64,000 nt of DNA from Nymphaea colorata. Taxonomy: Eukaryota; Streptophyta; Magnoliopsida; Nymphaeales; Nymphaeaceae. Under the pieces are notes generated by a model, which was given only the letters and a program-made list of their open reading frames with translations, ran no database searches and was not told the origin of the DNA. The position numbers and the translations under genes are program-made. Position 1 is the stretch's first letter, and each line of letters opens with the position of its first letter. The stretch lies in contig NC_045143.1 in assembly GCF_008831285.2 (NCBI RefSeq), positions 10,363,503 through 10,427,502 of the forward strand, in the 5' to 3' direction. This document shows positions 38,201 through 47,327 of this stretch, piece after piece.

Positions 38201-41200
38201 TAGTCTAAATTGTAAACTTCCTTGAGACAAAGCACAGAAGAGAACTACTCAAGTTCATAAGCGCTAATCAAATGTGGAGCGGGTACAGCAGTTCCTCTCT
38301 TTATGTTTTTCTTGCCATCCTGGAAGATAGAATAACAGACAGTATTCCACTGATATATTATTTTTCATATGTATATCAAGCAAGTAATGAGTGAAAATCC
38401 AAGAACAGTAACATGTAGACAGTTATTTGGTGAATGATAAATTCAGGCTCAAACAACTGCCAATGTACAAGATATCCAGGTAAGACTGGTAAGCATAGCA
38501 TACTACTGCACAGAACGCTGCGGCCATTACATACTTGTCGTCTCCATTCATTTACAGATGCTAGCAAAAGCAGAGCCCAAATGTAATATTATGTGTTAGA
38601 CAAGATGACAAACGAACTAAACAATCAGTCATAAATCCGTTGCTCTTTCAGGAGTAGAAAAGCATTTACAAACTATTCATTTGCATCCCTTCTGAGGAAG
38701 ACTAAAAGAGCAAGCCTTCATTTTCTTGCTAATTTAAGTAACTCAGTTAACTAGATGCCTGGTTGACTCATCCATGACCATCTAGTCAGAAGGGCCATGG
38801 TTCATGAACTGGTCCCTAGGGCCCTAATAGTTGATCACTCAGTAGGTTTGGGTCTTAACACACACATACACACATATTAATTTACTTCCAGACATTCTCT
38901 ACCATGGTAAACCAGTTCATAACTTCGGACTTTGGATACCAGTAGAAATCAGAATATCCCATTCACAAATACATCAATTTCTCTAGCTATGTCACCTGAG
39001 TGTGGGGTGCGGCTGTCGGCATGGCACATCTCAAAAAATTTAGGTGCGGCAGTGCGGGAAGAGTATTTTATTATTATTATTATTATTATTAATTTATTAT
39101 TATTATTATTATTATTATCTTCTTTTATGGTTTTACCTTCAAAGTTCAAAATAAAAAATTTCAAATTCGAAATTGAAAATAAAAAATTTCAAATATAACA
39201 AATTTAAAATTGGATAGTCTGCGTAGCACTTTCAGTCATAAATGGACAAATGTGCATGCACTTGAATAACACAATTACACAAGTACACATTAATTTACAC
39301 AACCTGATTCATATACAAAAATCAAAATTAATTCAGTTAGTCTCCACCCAGTAGTTTTGAAAGTTTGAAGACCAAGAAAAAAAAGATTCCAATAAAATCA
39401 AGCTGATGTTAAGTTATAACCCGACCCACTCCAGGGCTCGGGCCCCTGGTTCGACGGATCCCAACCCCCTAGCAGTTTCGGTTCCAATCCTAAAAAGGCT
39501 AGGAACCAGGACAATCATCTCATTAATAGCCTCCCTTTATAAGCCCTTGAAAATCCCTCACAATCTTCGATACGGGACTAAACTTTTGGGGTGTTACAAT
39601 CCACCCCCCTTAAGGCACACGTGCCCGCGCGTGTGGGACCCCAGGTTCGAGTGCTGAAACCGACTCTGATACCACTATAACAACCTGACCCACTCCTGGG
39701 CTCGGGCCCCTGGTTCGACGGATCCCAACCCGCCCCCTAGCAGTTTCGATTCTAATCCTAAAAAGACTAGGAACCAGGACAATCATCTAATTAATAGCCT
39801 CCCTTTATAAGCCCTTGAAGATCCCTCACAATCTTCGATACGGGACTAAACTTTTGGGGTGTTACATAAGTAGCTAAAATCAGTTTCATTATTAGGAAAA
39901 ACTAAAAGAACATACAAGTTTGCCATTTATTTTATATTGTATAACAAATGACAACTAAAAGTAGTTTAAAATTAGTAACAGGACAACGACAAAATTTTCT
40001 AACATATATTGCAAAGCACATCTAGGAGGAGTGAGGAAGACGCATGCGAGAGACAAGGGGAGAGGTCGACGTGGGTGGTTGACTTTGTTAAAAATTTAAA
40101 AAAAAACCCAAAAAATTGGACGAAAATAGACCGACTCGCATTTGACCGCACCCGACTCGAGTCAAACGCGAGTCGGGTGCGAGTCGGAAAAGGACAATTT
40201 TAGTCGGATGCGGTCAGCCGCACCCAGCTCTTGTTTGACTGTTTTGGGTGCGCACCGGAGGCGCACCAGCACCCGCACCGCATCGACGCGGGTGCGAGGC
40301 CAAACAGGGCGCACCCTGGTGACTTAGTTCTCTAGTTATCATCATTTACTTCCAGATATTCTCTACCATGCTAAACCACTTCATAACTTCGGACTTTTGA
40401 TACCATTAGAAATCAGAATATCCCATTCAGAAGTACATCAATTTCTCTAGTTATCATGTTAGATGATCTCAAAAGATGTCAAGCAAGCCTGCTCCAGAAG
40501 CAGCATCCCTCTTTGTTGCTTCTGCTGAGTCCTCAATGTAAATCTAGGGAAAGCCTAATACTCAGAAAGACCTTCATCGATTTACCCAGACCATTAACAT
40601 ATTTTCCTTTCTAAGTACCAGAAGTCAAAATGCAAGACTGACCCAATCTTACTGAACAAACATATGACTGCAAGCTGTGACTGCAAGCTGCTGTCCTCAA
40701 TGTAAATCTAGGGAGAGCCTAATACTTAGAAAGACCTTCATCAATTTGCCCAGACCATTAACATTTTTCTTTGCTAAGTACCAGAAATCAAAATGCAAGA
40801 CTGACCCAATCTTACTGAATAAACATATGATGAATATCAGTCTGGGAGCAGAGCTTATTAATTTCAGTTACACCTATTTCCCCGGAATGTACTTTTGCAG
40901 GCTCAATGCACACATGATATTGCAATAAACATATAAGGTAAAAGCTTCCAACCTTTCTTACACATAGTATGAAGTTTCAAAAGAAAATGCTCCATAAACC
41001 TACTGACCATAATCTACTAACCAAAATAAAATATTTTCCTAGGACAAAGGCTACATGGTTAGCGTGGTGATATCTTAATATTTAATAGCATAACAACAAA
41101 TATGGGCAACGTTTGAGATCATGAAACCTAAGATAGAAAAAAGGTGATCAATTAAAGGGTGACTTCCAATGCAAGCTGCTGGGAGTAGGGCTCCCAACCC

Positions 41201-42960
41201 AATTAAAGGTGAGTTTCACGACCCAAAATATCTATTCCATAGCCACAAATATCATTCTTGGGTTTCCATTGGCAAGGTCTTTCTCGGGTATTTATCGGCA
41301 AAGTCGTTTTTTTATTTTTTTTATTTTTTTTGAAAAATCTTGGGAAAATCTCAAAGTTTAAAAAAAAAATAAAAAATCAAAATGCTAGGTAAAATACAAG
41401 AAATGAAAAACTAATAAGTATTGCATTGCATTTAGGACGTTATGTTAAATACTTAAAACAAGAGGAAATAAAACAATGAAGCAAAACTTGAAAAACATAA
41501 AAACAGAAAATGAAATAAAAAATAAATGAAAAAATCGGCAAAAAAATAGTAAAAATTTGCGTTAAGATCGTGATAAATTCATTTTTAAAGATTTCTTCAA
41601 TATATATCGTGATATTTTTTCGTTTTTATCATTTTCCTTATTTTTTTGTTAATATCACGATATTTTCGAAATATCGTGATATTTTGTGGCTATGATCTAT
41701 TCAAGGTACTGCATTATTATTCTCACATTTCCAAGCTGCAGAACAAAACAAAATCGATCATGATAGTATCACAGTGCTTTGTCAAAAAAAGTGTCATATG
41801 TCATATTTTAAGCAATGTTGTAAAAACCGTATCATAAGCCGTATCAGTCTGGCTGTAAGATACGTTGTATCGTAAAATATCGTAACGTATCGTAACCGTA
41901 TCGTTTTTTTTTAAATAATCAGAAGAAATATAAAAAATTCTCAAAAAATATTAAAAATCAATAAAAATTACCGTATTGTACCTGTATCGTGTCGTATCGT
42001 AACCGTATCGTACGATACGGGGAGTGTATCGTATCGTATTTTACGTTCGATATGATACGGCTCTGTATCGTACGATACATACAACACTGATATTTTTAAG
42101 TATATCCCCATTTTTTGTTGATGTTATTTTAAGTTAGGCTTTTAACTTTCTTTATGATGGATTCCTCATGTTAAAGCATTGACTAAATATTATTCTTGGG
42201 CATTTATTAGCAAGGCTTCTTTTTGGTATTAATTGAAAAACTTGTTCTCCTCAAAAAAATCTCCAGAGTCCAAAAACTTAAAATGTATGAAAATAGAAAG
42301 TGTACCACCGTATGAGTTTTTAGCTGAGGTTTTCACACAAGAAGAATAGGCTGAGGATGACTAAAACCTAAGCCACACAGGATAAATGTGATCTGCCCAT
42401 GTTACCATGTTGGTACACAAGTACGGCCACATGGGCACGGCTGTATTTTAAACATAAAAAATTATATTTTCAGTTTTCAAATTTCATATTTTCTTTAATT
42501 TTCATTTCTTTTTTCTCTATTACCTTTCTACCAAGATTCTATATTTTCCTCTCATTTTTTTAACCTTGAGAATTTTTACGGATTCATATATTTACACATA
42601 CACTCATTCTTGGCCAACTCGACGAGTCAACTCGAGAATCACCCGAGTCGGCTTCAGAACGCCCTCTGATTGGGCTATGAATCAAGACCCAAGCGAGCCA
42701 GCACCAAAACTCAGGCGACAAGGCTAAGAATCAGCTAACTTGCTGGACCAGTGACTCGGACCAGAATCGTCCGAGTTTGGTTCAACTGTTTTAAAATGTG
42801 AAAATTCATCTTGATTTTTAGCTTTTTAACTATTTATTGTTTTTGTTCTCTTATACAAGTTTTTATTATGGATATGAAAGAAATACTAGCCCAACAATTT
42901 GTAAATATATTCTCACCATCAATTTCTAAAGTTCCAGGGGCCCATGGAGAATCAGATAGT

Positions 42961-43007
<47 letters not shown>

Positions 43008-45967
43008 CACACACACACAAAGAGAGAGAAAAAAAAAAGAGAAATAAAAGCTAAGCAAGTGTTATTGTTAGGGTTGTTGATAAATCATAACCAATATCAT
43101 GTTGCTTTATGCTGGGTGGGGAGGCAGCAGATTACACTACAAGATTACAGTAAAAATATACTATAAAAATTTACGACCTAACCCAACCGAGTCGCCGAAT
43201 CATCTACTGATCCGAGTCCAATTCTCGGGTTTGTCAACTATGCATACATTGTCCCGTACCCCTGCTCCCAAATTTTCTAAAAGTCATCGTACCTATACAC
43301 ATGTGACTTAGCCTAAAACTGACAAAAGATAAATGGGCATGGCAGGCAATAACAAAAGACTTAAGAAAAGATTATGATTTGAAAATTATAATGCTACCAA
43401 CCAAACCAAGCATTTAAAATTTTAAACAAACATATAAACTTTTAGATATCCAAATCCAAGTTTTGGAATTCATGTAGAAGCAAATGGATTCTAATTACAG
43501 ATCTAGTCTGTGTATAGATCTAGTTTCAGTTTCAACGCTAGCTAACTGCACAAGCTTACAATATAAATGTCAGTGACAAGTAAGAAAGACCATCATGGAC
43601 AATTATCACCAAAAATCATTTATACAATGCAAGGAGAATAGGCAGTTAACCATAATAGTAGTATAATATTGATGAAAAATAATGTGACCTGGAGAAGAAC
43701 AATAAAAACAATGATGATCCTAACAAAGTTCTTGATTACACAAGGCAGAATGCAATCAACCAGATAAGCAGCAAGGAACCAGTTGTGACAAATACTTGAA
43801 TCATCATAGTTGCAAAATAAAAAATGAGCAAAAAATCAAATATAAAAATAACCATCTTGAAGCATTTTTCATGTTTTAGTCAAGATACAATGATATGAAG
43901 AAAAGCTATTAAGAAGTCATCTAAAATACAAAAGTCTGAAGGGCGTACAGTTTTATTAACAACAGCCTGTAGATCGACCCTTGGGACTAGCTTGATTGTT
44001 GCACTTTTACGCCTATCATCCACATCAATAACCTAGAGGACCAAAAGACAAATAAGTAAATATGTGCAAGAAGTCTCTACATGTGAACGTGTATGTTTGA
44101 CAAACCCTACCTTTGCAAGGTCACCTTTATAAGTTCCATGTTTCACACGCACCAATTCACCTTTCGAAACTTCCATTGATGCTCCACGAACAGAAAATAA
44201 GTAAGGAATTTCATTGCTCGGAATACGTATCATTGTATTGGTATATATGCCAAACAGCCCTTTGCATGCCTGGAAATCTATTAAAGGTTAAAACACAAAT
44301 AGAAAATAAAAAGGAAAACACAGATGTGAAAAAAGAGGATGAGTACCTCCACAATGTCACTATCTCTGTCTGCTTCAAGATAGATATGACCTTTTACATG
44401 ATCAAGGCAAAAGGCAGACTTTATCTCCATTTTCTTTCCAACAGAATGCAAATCAATGAACTTTTGTATGAGACAGACCACCAACTCCCTTTCATGTCCG
44501 CGCTGTTGCAGAAGAATTCCCAAAGATGAAACATATGAAACTAAGATTATAAAAGAAAAAAGAGCTGTACAATATACCGTGCATTTAACTTTCCACATGA
44601 TGGGACCACCATTGAACTGCATTGTAGAATTTTCTTCATCAGAACCTTTAGTGTCTTCAACATGGGAAACATATTTAGACCCGCGCTTGTATCTCTCCCG
44701 GATAAATTTTTCCAATTCTGAATCATTTGCCTCTTCCTCTTTCAAAAGGAACGGAATTTGATTGCTTTTCTGTTGTTCTTCATTATCTTCCAAATCCATT
44801 CCATCATTGCTTAAAAAATCTGGAATTCAACATAAAAGCGGAGACAAATATAACGCCAAAAATGCAGGTTGGCAAAACCATGAACCGAAAAAACATAAGA
44901 AAAATCATGTGGGAAAAGCTGAATAATTCAAGTCATCCTTCACATCTTGACCATGGATGCAGGTTTTGGAGTAGGTGTTTGAGGGAGGAAAGTAAGGAAT
45001 ATGATTATTCCCAATGGCACAAATCCTTGCAGCTCATAATTCTAACTAAATTAGTGCAGCAAATAACATAGCTGAATGACATTTTTTATTTTTCTCATAT
45101 TCTAACTGCAAATATGGCTGGAAGTCGAGTTATAAAAGAAATCATTAAGAAGGTTATAAAGTAGCTCAAGGAAGATGGATAGATGAAGAAAAAACAGCAA
45201 ATGGTCCAAAATGCGACCATGAATTCCCGAGAACCTGCCATACATTGCCAAGCCAAATGAATCAACTCAAGCCATCAAGTGCTAGCAACTGACACATACA
45301 ATTCTCCTTGAAGGTAACCATGCAATCATGTCAGAATCAAAAGGAAGAATGACTGCTTATCTTAAACAAAACTGGTGCTACTATAAGGTAGGATGTTTAA
45401 ACTACACCACATAGAGGCACTCTTCATTCTTTCCGAGTTACAATTACACAAGAATATGAATCCATGTCATCCTATAGATAAAGCTCAGATGTTCATTATT
45501 TACATATATTTGCAGACCGTAATATTGCAAAAAAACATTTATTTGGATGCAGACTGCAAAAACGGGCTAACCAACAAAGAGGGATACCAGGCCAAACTTG
45601 GACTATTTAATAAAATAATATGCCACATGATTTTGTAGCTATGAATCGATATTATAAAGTTGACTACAAATTATGCCCCGACTGAATGCCCATTTATTCT
45701 GATCCTTTAACATGCGCAATTTTTTTATTATTATCAAACCAACAGCTATCGCCTAATGGCATTCCATTGATGTCTTACTTGCTGTACCACAATCTAGCAG
45801 AAACGGTTGGCTTCCAGGATTATTCTGTAAAAAACAAAGGGGATATTTAGATCATTTTTAAACACTGTTTTGGAGGCAGCTTTTGGAGTGTTTGGGTGAA
45901 ACCAAAACTAAGTTTCTCTTTCCCCAGAGCGTGTCACCCAAACACAAAATCAGTTTTGAGAAACTCG

Positions 45968-46009
<42 letters not shown>

Positions 46010-47327
46010 CTGGGTTTATAAGAGTGTTCATACAAATGCCCCCTAAAAGTAAAGTATTGATGCAAAAGAAAACCATTCTGACTCTTCTCCAAGCAGCTCA
46101 ACTGCTTTAAATCAACGTGGCCTTCAGGCATGAAGTCCTCAAAAATTTAACATTACAAGAGCTTCAAAAGAAAAAAACTCAGTAAAAGCAAGAAAAGAAT
46201 AATCAGGAATGATGCTGTTTGAAAAATGAAAGGTGAAGAAAGCGAACGAGCTTAACTGTGTGTTCCACCACTTAAGACCTAGGGATGGGAAAGAAGGAAA
46301 ATAACCGTCTCCCATTCCTCTCAGATTATTCATTCACATGAAGCCTCTTCCCTGCTAAGAAGCTAAGTTACGGATATACCATATCGAACTGTGAAGGTTA
46401 GCCCATTCTGCGAACTGATCATTCCCATTGATCCCATATAGTTAGAAGGTACACGTTAACCATGGCAGACCGCGTGAAGCCACTTCCACTTGTAGGCTTA
46501 CGGAGTGCCAACTACCAGAAAAGCGACGAGTTAATGAACCGCTCTTCCCATTTCCCACCTAGTACAGAGAAAAACACACTTCTACTTGAAAACCCTAACA
46601 GGAACACATAGCAGGAACTCCATCTCACCTAATTGAGAAACTGCTCAAACTTTCCCTTGCCACCACAAGACACAATGAATTTTCAGCCACACTTCCGAGT
46701 TTCTCAGCATACATTGCCCACTTCAACCAACTAGACGGCAGTTATAGTGAATTCCAGCTTTCTTTGAAGCAAAGTAACCATGAAATTAGAACCCTAACTG
46801 TAAACAGAATCTGTATATCAGTATCTTGACACCAACTTCGGTATCTATGAACGGGAAACCCCCAATGCCACCCGCTGGCGCTAAATAAACGGCTGCTTAT
46901 CCAAACGAATATCAGGACATGCAGAAGGAACGAACAATGAGTCGCTTCTAATCTCTCAAAGCACCAACGATATAACAAAAGCATCGCGCATTTATTCCGC
47001 AAAGAGAAAAGCAGACCCGCACACCAAAAATGAAAATAAGCGAAATGCAGCACCACGTTCATCAAAACTGGAACCACAAAAGCAACTAGGGTTTCTCCCA
47101 TTACATGTATGAATGACAAGAACAGCAATAGATTTACCAGAATCGCTATCATCATCCTCGTCGTTATCGTCGTCCACGTTGGCAATGTAATCGAAGAATT
47201 GCAGCGCGCCCGACCGCCTGTGTTTCCGAGAGCCAGATGCTTGGCCGTCGGGAGGACGTGAGAACTTCCTCTTGCCGGAAGAAGACTTTGTGGCAATCTC
47301 CTTGCCCTTCCCTTTTGGGTCCACCAT
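19945..47327 (-). CDS. KTF1: SPT5-like RdDM factor KTF1/SPT5L (RDM3) with GW/WG-rich tail, 16 exons, 1857 aa model
   Basis: Exons on the minus strand: 47138-47327, 44578-44819, 44347-44502, 44111-44269, 43949-44032, 38249-38319, 37755-38162, 37599-37647, 37377-37532, 37110-37253, 36916-37033, 36676-36831, 36526-36580, 24198-24237, 23922-23994, 19945-23417. Every junction is GT-AG and all phases join, giving 5574 nt. Order: basic start, acidic stretch, NGN domain (about residues 134-210), KOW with GTYKGDLAKV (about 235-250), KOW linker, KOW with GPFKGKQG (about 500-520), KOW with GPLKGYLCRV (about 610-630), then a last exon of about 1157 codons rich in GW/WG (roughly 30-35 Trp next to Gly) and closing with RGG/RGRG. 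In plants, SPT5 fused to an Argonaute-hook tail is KTF1, which binds AGO4 and nascent Pol V RNA in RNA-directed DNA methylation; canonical SPT5 lacks this tail. Exons 14 and 15 are short and the least certain. Introns 1, 5, 13 and 15 contain mobile elements. Confidence 0.93.
23477..23879. mobile_element. hAT-type MITE filling KTF1 intron 15
   Basis: Termini CATCGTCACAAATAACG (left, from 23477) and CGTTTTCTGTGACTATG (right, to 23879) are imperfect inverted repeats. The A/T-rich interior closely resembles the inverted sequence of the element at 2241-2598, including the shared GCAACAAATAAAAAATG region and long A/T runs. The flanking 8 bp do not match exactly (degenerate duplication). It occupies about 80% of the 504-bp intron 23418-23921. 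Confidence 0.75.
24238..25773. other. 3' part of KTF1 intron 13, with a possible degraded repeat
   Basis: Contains a (TA)n tract at about 24541-24561, a GGCGCC/CCTAGG-rich patch (24752-24815, GTTAAGGCGCCCAGGTG) and, near 25425-25470, a partly complementary patch (GGGCATGACGCCTACAAGG). These may be the ends of a decayed hAT-like element of the 'AAGGCG' kind. Between them, 25105-25410 is an irregular array of TACATATAACAGGTAT-like repeats. No coding exon is supported here. Confidence 0.35.
25774..26075. mobile_element. hAT-type MITE, about 302 bp
   Basis: Inverted termini CATTGCCACAAA (25775 on) and TTTGTGACAATG (to 26075) are flanked by near-identical 8-mers GTTTATAT (25766-25773) and GTTTATAA (26076-26083). 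The interior phrase 'atcattcttgg ... ggcaaggtttttctc' is shared with the element at 41238-41694, which has the same terminal pattern, so the two belong to one family. Confidence 0.75.
26172..26217. repeat. (TA)n microsatellite
   Basis: About 22 uninterrupted TA units inside KTF1 intron 13, about 300 bp before the copia coding region. Confidence 0.95.
28315..28626. repeat. 156-bp tandem duplication in the hAT 5' region
   Basis: The segment beginning GCGATACGGT at 28315 repeats almost exactly at 28471 (period 156 bp, very few differences, for example GGTGACC versus GGTCACC). Each copy carries a palindromic ATCGCACGAT-type site and a CT-rich tract that may belong to the transposase promoter. 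Confidence 0.92.
28812..31327 (+). pseudogene. hAT transposase (BED finger, DUF659, hAT dimerisation), inactivated
   Basis: The start codon at 28812 opens with a BED-type zinc finger (C..C...H....H within about 28860-28945). The frame runs through to 30976 apart from two in-frame stops: TAG at 29066-29068 and TGA at 29630-29632, the latter just before the conserved MADGWTD block of DUF659 at 29642. A GT-AG intron (about 30663-30770) falls before the dimerisation domain (DLWWERFG ... CERNWSVF ... NRLKHKRLNDLVYVRYN). A second intron (about 30976-31052) leads to an acidic C-terminus that needs a frame change near 31160. The two stops and the frame change suggest an inactive copy that decayed by point mutation. 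Confidence 0.85.
34623..35063. mobile_element. hAT MITE (CTAWGTCAC family, copy 1) in the copia 3' LTR
   Basis: Ends CTATGTCAC (34623-34631) and GTGACTTAG (35055-35063), with an exact 8-bp target duplication CTAATCTT at 34615-34622 and 35064-35071. The subterminal part is rich in GGGTACGGGTGCGGGTAC motifs, inverted at the right end. 441 bp, no coding capacity. It splits the 3' LTR of the copia element, so it is younger than that insertion. Confidence 0.93.
35220..36525. other. 5' part of KTF1 intron 13
   Basis: Mostly unique AT-rich intron sequence. On the minus strand, 35659-35678 (or a longer version to about 35600) could be a small exon: a consensus acceptor precedes 35678, its phase matches exon 13, and the peptide reads RGGGHRAGEQ... 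It is not needed to join exon 13 to exon 14 in frame, so I left it out of the model. Confidence 0.5.
37812..37949 (-). repeat. KTF1: 69-bp in-frame tandem duplication in KTF1 exon 7
   Basis: Two adjacent copies of a 23-residue unit (GEK[R/A]NNKSKEVNKVDNGKGSS) lie in the linker between KOW domains. The two DNA copies are nearly identical (period 69 bp), which suggests a recent slippage or unequal-exchange event that kept the reading frame. Confidence 0.9.
38987..40327. mobile_element. hAT non-autonomous element (CTAWGTCAC family, copy 2), 1341 bp
   Basis: Ends CTATGTCAC (38987-38995) and GTGACTTAG (40319-40327), with an exact 8-bp target duplication TTCTCTAG at 38979-38986 and 40328-40335. 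The right part is rich in GAGTCGGGTGCG motifs. It contains an ATT trinucleotide tract (39069-39117) and a nested TRIM at 39415-39866. No transposase is encoded. Confidence 0.93.
39415..39866 (-). mobile_element. TRIM retrotransposon (452 bp) nested in the MITE
   Basis: On the minus strand: LTR 39676-39866 (starts TGTAACACCCC, ends TTATA), a 77-bp interior, and LTR 39415-39598. The primer-binding site TGGTATCAGAG, complementary to initiator Met-tRNA, lies one base inside the 5' LTR (plus-strand 39660-39674). A purine-rich tract AAGGGGGGTGG precedes the other LTR. A perfect 5-bp target duplication TAAGT flanks it (39410-39414 and 39867-39871). There is no coding capacity, so it must have moved using enzymes from another element. 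The LTRs differ by several substitutions and one small indel, so it is not very recent. Confidence 0.95.
40529..40832. repeat. Tandem duplication, period 164 bp, in KTF1 intron 5
   Basis: The block beginning GTCCTCAATGTAAATCTAGG at 40529 recurs at 40693 with about 93-95% identity. The first copy ends in a short CTGCAAGCTG double repeat at the junction. It is intronic and has no coding frame. Confidence 0.88.
41238..41694. mobile_element. hAT-type MITE, 457 bp
   Basis: Ends CATAGCCACAAATATC (41238 on) and GATATTTTGTGGCTATG (to 41694), with an exact 8-bp target duplication ATCTATTC at 41230-41237 and 41695-41702. The interior is A/T-rich with an internal palindrome, AATATCACGATATTTTCG, near the right end. 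Same family as 25774-26075 and distantly similar to 2241-2598. Confidence 0.92.
41813..42089. mobile_element. Non-autonomous derivative of the CAATGTTATC hAT, about 277 bp
   Basis: Ends CAATGTTGT (41813-41821) and ACAACACTG (to 42089) resemble the termini of the 3.6-kb hAT at 28186-31780. The interior is packed with the same GTATCGTAACGTATCG / CGTATCGTACGATACG motifs. The flanks show related sequence (ATATTTTAAG left, ATATTTTTAAG right) but not a clean 8-bp duplication. It is probably mobilised by relatives of the intron-13 hAT. Confidence 0.8.
42368..43311. mobile_element. hAT non-autonomous element (CTAWGTCAC family, copy 3), 944 bp
   Basis: Ends CTAAGCCAC (42368-42376) and GTGACTTAG (43303-43311), flanked by ACTAAAAC (42360-42367) and CCTAAAAC (43312-43319), one mismatch. 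The interior includes an ACTCGAGTC-rich block (42610-42790), similar to the element at 48974-49205, and a (TA)n(CA)n microsatellite. Confidence 0.85.
42962..43030. repeat. (TA)n(CA)n(GA)n compound microsatellite
   Basis: About 17 TA units followed by about 9 CA units and a short GA run, inside the third CTAWGTCAC-family element. Confidence 0.92.
44820..47137. other. KTF1 intron 1
   Basis: A 2.3-kb intron with no supported exon. It holds a perfect 12-bp inverted repeat GTGTTTGGGTGA / TCACCCAAACAC (45888-45899 and 45934-45945) and a (TA)n microsatellite at 45968-46008. Neither is coding. The first 400 bases of the intron (46740-47137) are not TE-like. Confidence 0.6.

Larger units (their letters stand above)
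38881..40450. repeat. 115-bp tandem duplication split by a MITE
   Basis: Copy 1 is 38881-38986 and copy 2 is 40345-40450 (106 aligned bases, about 90% identical). They were adjacent (period about 115 bp) before the element 38987-40327 inserted at the end of copy 1. This gives the order: duplication first, MITE second, TRIM last. Confidence 0.88.

Noticed and set aside
44281-44799. Single 172-codon minus-strand protein
   Set aside because: It reads through an intron (44503-44577). The correct reading is KTF1 exons 2 and 3, which join to a complete NGN domain.
19945-47327. Annotation as canonical SPT5
   Set aside because: The long GW/WG and RGG tail in frame with the KOW part is diagnostic of the plant SPT5-like/KTF1 lineage.
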